Positions 5,138 through 9,625 of a DNA stretch of 9,625 nucleotides are shown one piece after another. Position 1 is the stretch's first letter; every line of letters begins with the position of its first letter. A model generated the notes under the pieces. The model did no database searches. It was not told the DNA's origin and saw nothing but the letters and a program-made list of their open reading frames with translations. Both the position numbers and the translations under genes were made by a program. The DNA lies in the NCBI GenBank assembly GCA_003218615.1, contig QHOD01000065.1, positions 1 to 9,625 on the forward strand. The letters are read 5' to 3'. This stretch comes from Verrucomicrobiota bacterium. Its GTDB lineage: Bacteria > Verrucomicrobiota > Verrucomicrobiia > Chthoniobacterales > UBA10450.

Positions 5138-6559
5138 ATGAAGCTCATGAATTTTTACTCGGCTCGCAGGCACCGACGCGCGCTTGCAACTGCATTCATT
5201 TTGTTGGGAGGGATCATCGCGTCGTCGCGTATTTTCGCGCAGGACTCCGCTCCGGGCCCGGCTGTGCCGTCCGAAGTTGATCCGCCTCTGCTGGCGGTGG
5301 AGAAACCCGTACCCGCGCCTGTGGACGATGTTGCCTTGAACGGGCCGCCGGAGCCTTATGTACTACCGCCGGCGCCTGCCGCAGGTGGAAAAGAAGTTAC
5401 CGGCGGGCCGACCAGCATTACGTCTGCGCCCAAGCATTTTCAATGGGGTGTGCGCCTGACAGTGCGCGGCGTTTACGACGACAACATATTTCTCTCTCAT
5501 TTCGATCGTCAATCGGATTGGTATGTGGTGATTGAGCCGGCGATCACGCTTGGCTACGGCAACATTGTCGAGCGGCAGGGGAGTTACATCCGAATTGACT
5601 ACGCACCGAGTATTTTCCTTTACATCGATCACGACGATGTCAATTCAGTCCAGCACCTGATTCGTCTGGAAGGCCAGACTGGCTTTGGCCGGCTGCAGTT
5701 GGGTCTGAGCCAGGACGTGCAGATTCTGAACGGTACTCATCTGGACAGGTCAGGGCTCGACGCGTCGGCGATCTCGCTCGCGGGTTCAATCAACGCCGGC
5801 GTGAGTGGCAATACTGACGCTCAGTTTTACTTGACGAACTTCGGCTGGACTTACGATCTGAGTGACAAGACGTTTATTAGCAGCGGATTCACTTACCGGC
5901 GCCAGGATTTCAACTCGCTGATCAGTTCCGATGAGTTCAGCGGAAATTTGTTCTTTAACTACAAGTACAGTCCGAGGCTGGCGTTCGGCCTCGGCGCTTC
6001 GGGCGGCGTCAGCACCGTTGACGGGGGTCCGGACCAAACGTTCGAGCAGGGGCTTGTGCGGGTTCAATATCAAGCGACGGGCAAAATCTCCCTGAATGCG
6101 TCCGCCGGTGTCGAGGTTCGGCAATTCGACAACGCCGCCGGCGACGGCTCGCGCGGGGACCGTATTTCGGGTGTGTACGAGATCGGGGCGACCTATCAAC
6201 CGTTTGACGGCACGATGATCACACTCAGAGGCAGCAGCCGCGTACTCAACTCAGCTGTGGTTGCCCAAGCGGATTTTCTAGCGACCAATGTTCTCCTGGG
6301 AGTGCGTCAGCGACTGCTGCAGCGAGTTTATGCGGGATTCACCGCCGGGTACGAACACGCGGATTACTTCAACACCGTCCCAGGGGTGCACGTGTCGCGG
6401 AATGACAACTATTATCTCATCGAACCCGCTGTCGATGTTATGGTGACAAGGTGGTTTACCGTGGGCGCCTACTATCTCTACCGAAGTAACGACAGTCCGA
6501 TTGCAAGGTTCGACTACTATGAGAACCAGTTTGGGATGCGGGCTTCGTTTACCTACTAA
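5138..6559 (+). CDS. Outer-membrane beta-barrel protein (BBP2-type) of the EPS locus
   Basis: A 473-residue outer-membrane protein. Residues 1-35 form a long signal peptide (MKLMNFYSARRHRRALATAF, then ILLGGIIASSRIFAQ). Residues ~36-98 are a Pro-rich periplasmic stretch containing GGKEVTGG. From ~100 to the end come alternating-residue strands with aromatic girdles. The first, RGVYDDNIFLSH, carries the YDDNIF signature of the putative beta-barrel porin 2 / PEP-CTERM-associated barrel families. The chain ends FGMRASFTY with a terminal aromatic, as expected for a BAM-recognised barrel. Family members in exopolysaccharide loci (EpsL-like) are thought to help polymer cross the outer membrane; the precise role is inferred. 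I chose 5138 because an upstream in-frame ATG at 5084 would overlap the previous gene and put 18 non-signal residues ahead of the basic start. ATG 5147 is also possible. The following export gene begins just after this stop. Confidence 0.85.
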   Translation: MKLMNFYSARRHRRALATAFILLGGIIASSRIFAQDSAPGPAVPSEVDPPLLAVEKPVPAPVDDVALNGPPEPYVLPPAPAAGGKEVTGGPTSITSAPKHFQWGVRLTVRGVYDDNIFLSHFDRQSDWYVVIEPAITLGYGNIVERQGSYIRIDYAPSIFLYIDHDDVNSVQHLIRLEGQTGFGRLQLGLSQDVQILNGTHLDRSGLDASAISLAGSINAGVSGNTDAQFYLTNFGWTYDLSDKTFISSGFTYRRQDFNSLISSDEFSGNLFFNYKYSPRLAFGLGASGGVSTVDGGPDQTFEQGLVRVQYQATGKISLNASAGVEVRQFDNAAGDGSRGDRISGVYEIGATYQPFDGTMITLRGSSRVLNSAVVAQADFLATNVLLGVRQRLLQRVYAGFTAGYEHADYFNTVPGVHVSRNDNYYLIEPAVDVMVTRWFTVGAYYLYRSNDSPIARFDYYENQFGMRASFTY

Positions 6560-6611
6560 TTTTGGTCCACTGCTCCGCTTGACCCGTTACCCCCGCGTGA
6601 TCTGCGAACAG

Positions 6612-7331
6612 ATGAGGTGCCGTTCTGGCAAGTGCAGGTTCTGGCTCATTGTCCCGCTGCTGGCGACGTTGCCAGTCATTTCTTTTGCGCAGTTCACTCC
6701 GCAAATGACTGGACAAATCAACTCGCAAACCTCAACGACATCGAGCGCCCCTGATACAACGACTGCCCCCCCGGCTTCGTCTTCCACCAATTCCGGCAGC
6801 GTTTCTTTGGCCGCGGTCAGCGCTCCGGCCGGTTATCAGCTCAGCTCCAACGATGCGATCGCGGTTGAAGTTTTTGGGGAAGAAGATCTGAAGACGACGG
6901 CGCGGCTCAATTCGGAAGGCAATGTGAGTCTTCCTCTCATTGGTGCGATCCATTTGGGCGGACTAACCGTGACGCAAGCCACTGCGCGAGTGACCGAATT
7001 TTATGCCCGGGACTATCTGGTCAGTCCCAAGGTAAATGTGACATTGCTCGGGTATGCGAGGCGGCGTTTCACGGTTCTCGGCCAGGTGAATCATCCCGGT
7101 AGTTTCGAAATGCCCGAGACGAGCCCCGGTGGAATCGATCTTCTGGAAGCGATTGCGATGGCCGGAGGATATACGCGAATCGCGGCGCCGGAGCGCGTCA
7201 GTGTGCGTCGTCATGCGGGCAATGGAGAGCAGATGATACGAGTCAACGCAAAGCGCGTAGAGCGCGGTCAGTCCGCAAATTTTAAGGTGCTACCGGACGA
7301 CAGCATCACGGTTGGGGAAAGTATCTTCTAA
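6612..7331 (+). CDS. Wza-like polysaccharide export protein (Poly_export + SLBB)
   Basis: A 239-residue protein. The signal peptide is MRCRSGKCRFWLIVPLLATL followed by PVISFAQ. There is no lipobox, unlike E. coli Wza, so this version is not a lipoprotein. Residues ~28-70 are a Ser/Thr/Pro/Gln-rich linker. Residues ~74-148 are a Poly_export domain (YQLSSNDAIAVEVFGEEDL, LNSEGNVSLPLIGAIHLGGL, ARDYLVSPKVNVTLL). An SLBB domain follows at ~151-232 (RRFTVLGQVNHPGSFEMPE, LLEAIAMAGGYTRIAAPERV, ending VLPDDSITV). Proteins of this family build the periplasmic and outer-membrane channel for exported polysaccharide. It ends right after the SLBB region and lacks Wza's C-terminal membrane-spanning helix, so it may rely on the preceding barrel. 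The frame opens at 6501, overlapping the barrel gene by 59 bp; I prefer 6612 because it places the basic segment and signal helix at the N-terminus. GTG at 6597 is an alternative. No clear ribosome binding site is visible. Confidence 0.9.
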   Translation: MRCRSGKCRFWLIVPLLATLPVISFAQFTPQMTGQINSQTSTTSSAPDTTTAPPASSSTNSGSVSLAAVSAPAGYQLSSNDAIAVEVFGEEDLKTTARLNSEGNVSLPLIGAIHLGGLTVTQATARVTEFYARDYLVSPKVNVTLLGYARRRFTVLGQVNHPGSFEMPETSPGGIDLLEAIAMAGGYTRIAAPERVSVRRHAGNGEQMIRVNAKRVERGQSANFKVLPDDSITVGESIF

Positions 7332-7429
7332 CTGATGCGGTGGGCTACGCGCCGCTTTTCAATTGCCGAAAAGTGTGCAATACTGCGTGCGCCCGTCGCT
7401 TCCTTGGCCCGCTGTAATTTGATTTCAAA
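7332..7429. other. 98-bp gap between export protein and co-polymerase genes
   Basis: No gene is seen. CTTTTC (7355-7360) and GAAAAG (7368-7373) form a weak 6-bp hairpin with a 7-base loop and no T-run. There is no convincing promoter or ribosome binding site before the ATG at 7430. The two flanking genes are probably co-transcribed. Confidence 0.4.
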
Positions 7430-9625
7430 ATGATTAATCAATCTCGTGACGTAGCTTCTCCTCCAGTCAAACCGCGCGCGGCGCTTGTTCCAGGTCAGAT
7501 TTTTTCGACCACCACCGGCGCGTCAATCGATCCCACCGGCGGACGGCGCGGGTTCGATTTTCGGCATTACTGGCATTCGTTGGTTGAAAAGATCTGGGTG
7601 GTGGCGCTCTGCGTCGTGGCCGGATTGTTTCTCGGTCTCGGATATCTCGCGAGCACTGCGAAACTTTATCAAGGCCACACCGTCCTAGAGGTGGAGATGG
7701 AAGAGCCATCTCTGATTGAGACCGACCGGGCCAGTGGCAGGGGGGCAAGAGATTTTTTGAGCAGCGAGCAGGCGCTGCGTACGATCGAACAAAATCTAGA
7801 CAACCGCACCCTGATGGCGCGAGTCATTCATGTGGAAGGATTGGCCAATGATGGCGGACGGGCGTTCCTGGGCAAAAGCGTAAAGGCTAACGCGAAGACG
7901 ACGCCCGCTCCGAGTTCGCCTCGGCCTGATGCAGCATCTTCTTCTACTGCCTCCGTTTCCAACGCTGACCTCGTCGCTCCTGCATTCACACCATTGGAAG
8001 AAGCCATGGGCGGGACGCTCGCCAAGATGGTGAAACCGGTGGTCAGAAGAAGCTCGCGGCTGATCGATCTTTACGTGACCAATTATGATCCCGTCATCGC
8101 ACAACGTCTGGCAGAAGCAGTCGCGCGTGAGTATATTCGCAGCGCCATCGAGCGGCGCATGGGTTTCAGTCAGCAATCGCTTCGATATCTCCTCGAGGAA
8201 GAAGAACGGCTGAAAAATAATTTGCGAAAAAGCGAGCACGCGGTCGCTGAATACAAAGAAAAAACGCCGGATGCGCTCCAGCTTGGTGGCGGAGCGGCTG
8301 CGACGGGGACCCAAACCGGGGCAGGAGCGGGAACTGGATCCGCGCGCGGCGGTCTGGTGGAAGACAAGTTGCAAGAATTGACGAGTAAGCTAACGGGGGC
8401 CAAGGCGGACCGGATGCGATTGGAAGGAGAGCTCAAGCAAGTCGAACAAACCGGGGAAAATGTCGAGGCGCTGCTCGCTATCCCCAGTATCGGCAGCGCG
8501 AATCTGGTTGCAGATCGTCGCAAAGACGTCGTCCAGCTTGAGGCGACGGTGGCGACCCTTTCACAACGCTACAAGGAGAAACATCCGAAGATGCTTGCGG
8601 CTCGCGCGGCGTTGGCGGAAACGCGGGCTGCCCTGAAACGCACCGTTCTCGCGCAACCGGCAGTGTTGAAGAGCACAATCGAGCAAGCGCATACGACCGA
8701 GGCAAATCTGACAGTCGCCGCTCGGGAACAAGAGAAGGCTGCGCTCGCGCTAAACAAGGCCGCAATTGGCTATCAAGAGCTCGCCCGGCAGGCCGAGACG
8801 GATCGGGCTCTTTACGAAAGCGTCCTTCGTCAGATTAAAGAAACCAATCTGACAAAGGATGTAAAGACGACCCCGATCAGTATCGTTGAGCATTCGCCCG
8901 TCCCACGCTTTCCGGTGAGTCCGAGCATTCCCAAGTCGATCATTCTTGGCCTTCTGAGCGGGTTGGCGCTTGGTTTGGGTTTTGTTTATGTGGTAGACAT
9001 CCTGGATCGCTCGATTAAAACCGTGGACCAAGCCGAAACGACCCTGGCCCTTCCGGTTCTCTCGGCGGTTCCAGAAATCCGCAAGAAAGGCGCGGGGGAC
9101 GGCCAGGCACCCACCGATTCGAAAGCACCCGCTGCCAGCGCCAGTTATCGTCTCATGGCGGAGGCCCCGGAAGGCCCGACGGCGGAGGCCTTTCGCAATT
9201 TGCGCGCGTCGCTTGCTCTCCTGGGTCCGGAAGCTGAGCGCAAGGTCTTCCTGTTTACGAGCGCGGTTCCGAACGAAGGAAAAAGTTTTTCGAGCGCAAA
9301 CTACGCGCTTGCCCTTGCCCAGCAGGGATATCGCGTTCTTCTGATCGATGGAGACTTGCGCCGGCCAAGTCTGCACAAGATTTTTCTCCCCACCTCGGGA
9401 CAGGTAGCGGATGAGGACGATTCCAAGGGCGTCGTGGATTGCCTGGTCGGGACAGCGGATTTGAGCTCGGCCGTCCGGAAGGCGGAGACTGGCCGGTTTG
9501 AAACTGAGGCCACCGAAAAAGCGACCGCGACCGGAGGAGAACTGTCGGTTTTGACCGGTGGCCGCCGCGCGCCAAACCCGGCGGAACTTCTGAGCGGCCC
9601 CGCCTTTGGCCGGTTATTGTCGGAA
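7430..9625 (+). CDS. Wzc-like polysaccharide co-polymerase / BY-type tyrosine autokinase (partial)
   Basis: The frame is open without a stop to the right edge: 732 residues, C-terminus missing. Residues ~45-100 are the Wzz-like N-terminus with membrane helix 1 at ~55-75. Residues ~200-470 are long charged coiled-coil helices in the periplasm. A GNVR-type segment follows (ETDRALYESVLRQIKETNL, then VPRFPVSPSIPKS), with membrane helix 2 at ~504-525. The cytoplasmic kinase domain begins with EAFRNLR at 586-592, Walker A SAVPNEGKS at 611-619 (Lys618) and Walker A' VLLIDGDLRRP at 636-646 (Asp640, Asp642); NPAELL near the end is also typical. Walker B and the tyrosine cluster would lie past the edge. 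The family sets polymer length and export through autophosphorylation cycles. Two low-complexity insertions stand out: Ala/Ser/Pro-rich ~152-186 and Gly/Ala/Thr-rich ~286-307. It is the last gene of the export operon seen here. Confidence 0.93.
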   Translation, partial: MINQSRDVASPPVKPRAALVPGQIFSTTTGASIDPTGGRRGFDFRHYWHSLVEKIWVVALCVVAGLFLGLGYLASTAKLYQGHTVLEVEMEEPSLIETDRASGRGARDFLSSEQALRTIEQNLDNRTLMARVIHVEGLANDGGRAFLGKSVKANAKTTPAPSSPRPDAASSSTASVSNADLVAPAFTPLEEAMGGTLAKMVKPVVRRSSRLIDLYVTNYDPVIAQRLAEAVAREYIRSAIERRMGFSQQSLRYLLEEEERLKNNLRKSEHAVAEYKEKTPDALQLGGGAAATGTQTGAGAGTGSARGGLVEDKLQELTSKLTGAKADRMRLEGELKQVEQTGENVEALLAIPSIGSANLVADRRKDVVQLEATVATLSQRYKEKHPKMLAARAALAETRAALKRTVLAQPAVLKSTIEQAHTTEANLTVAAREQEKAALALNKAAIGYQELARQAETDRALYESVLRQIKETNLTKDVKTTPISIVEHSPVPRFPVSPSIPKSIILGLLSGLALGLGFVYVVDILDRSIKTVDQAETTLALPVLSAVPEIRKKGAGDGQAPTDSKAPAASASYRLMAEAPEGPTAEAFRNLRASLALLGPEAERKVFLFTSAVPNEGKSFSSANYALALAQQGYRVLLIDGDLRRPSLHKIFLPTSGQVADEDDSKGVVDCLVGTADLSSAVRKAETGRFETEATEKATATGGELSVLTGGRRAPNPAELLSGPAFGRLLSE

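Noticed and set aside
6501..6611. Longer start for the Wza-like export gene
   Set aside because: It would overlap the barrel gene and put 37 residues ahead of an otherwise normal signal peptide.
7355..7373. Short hairpin CTTTTC/GAAAAG as a terminator or attenuator
   Set aside because: Only six pairs, four of them A-T, a 7-base loop and no T-run; this is within chance for this sequence.

Overview
The window looks like an exopolysaccharide / PEP-CTERM (exosortase) locus from a Gram-negative bacterium. The likely source is Verrucomicrobiota (Chthoniobacter/Udaeobacter-like). That placement is an inference. It rests on the outer-membrane proteins, the exosortase fused to an EpsI-type domain, moderately high GC, and 7-bp simple repeats that I associate with that phylum. 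No rRNA, ribosomal protein or other marker gene is present to confirm it.

Left arm, minus strand, in order of transcription. An exosortase with a C-terminal EpsI/DUF3485 domain (3264-1483) comes first. After a 271-bp gap holding a strong stem-loop and a candidate promoter comes a PEP-CTERM protein (1211-579), a likely substrate of that exosortase. Last is the 5' part of an inner-membrane protein with TPR-like helices and a peculiar arginine-rich duplicated N-terminus (508 to beyond the left edge).

Right arm, plus strand. A FecR-domain protein, probably a lipoprotein (3362-4135), is divergent from the exosortase gene. A 299-bp non-coding stretch follows, carrying two diverged copies of a ~50-bp promoter-like element. 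Then come an unrecognised exported Ala-rich, five-cysteine protein (4435-5106), an outer-membrane beta-barrel protein (5138-6559), a Wza-type polysaccharide export protein with Poly_export and SLBB regions (6612-7331), and a Wzc-like polysaccharide co-polymerase / tyrosine autokinase (7430 to beyond the right edge).

How they may work together (inference from known families): the co-polymerase/kinase controls polymer length and export, the Wza-like protein carries polymer across the periplasm and outer membrane with the barrel as a possible partner, and the exosortase processes PEP-CTERM proteins for display in or on the polymer matrix. No glycosyltransferase, polymerase or flippase gene lies in the window, so the biosynthetic genes are probably to the right. 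No tRNA, rRNA, CRISPR array, insertion sequence or phage gene was seen. The many other long open frames are shadows caused by high GC.
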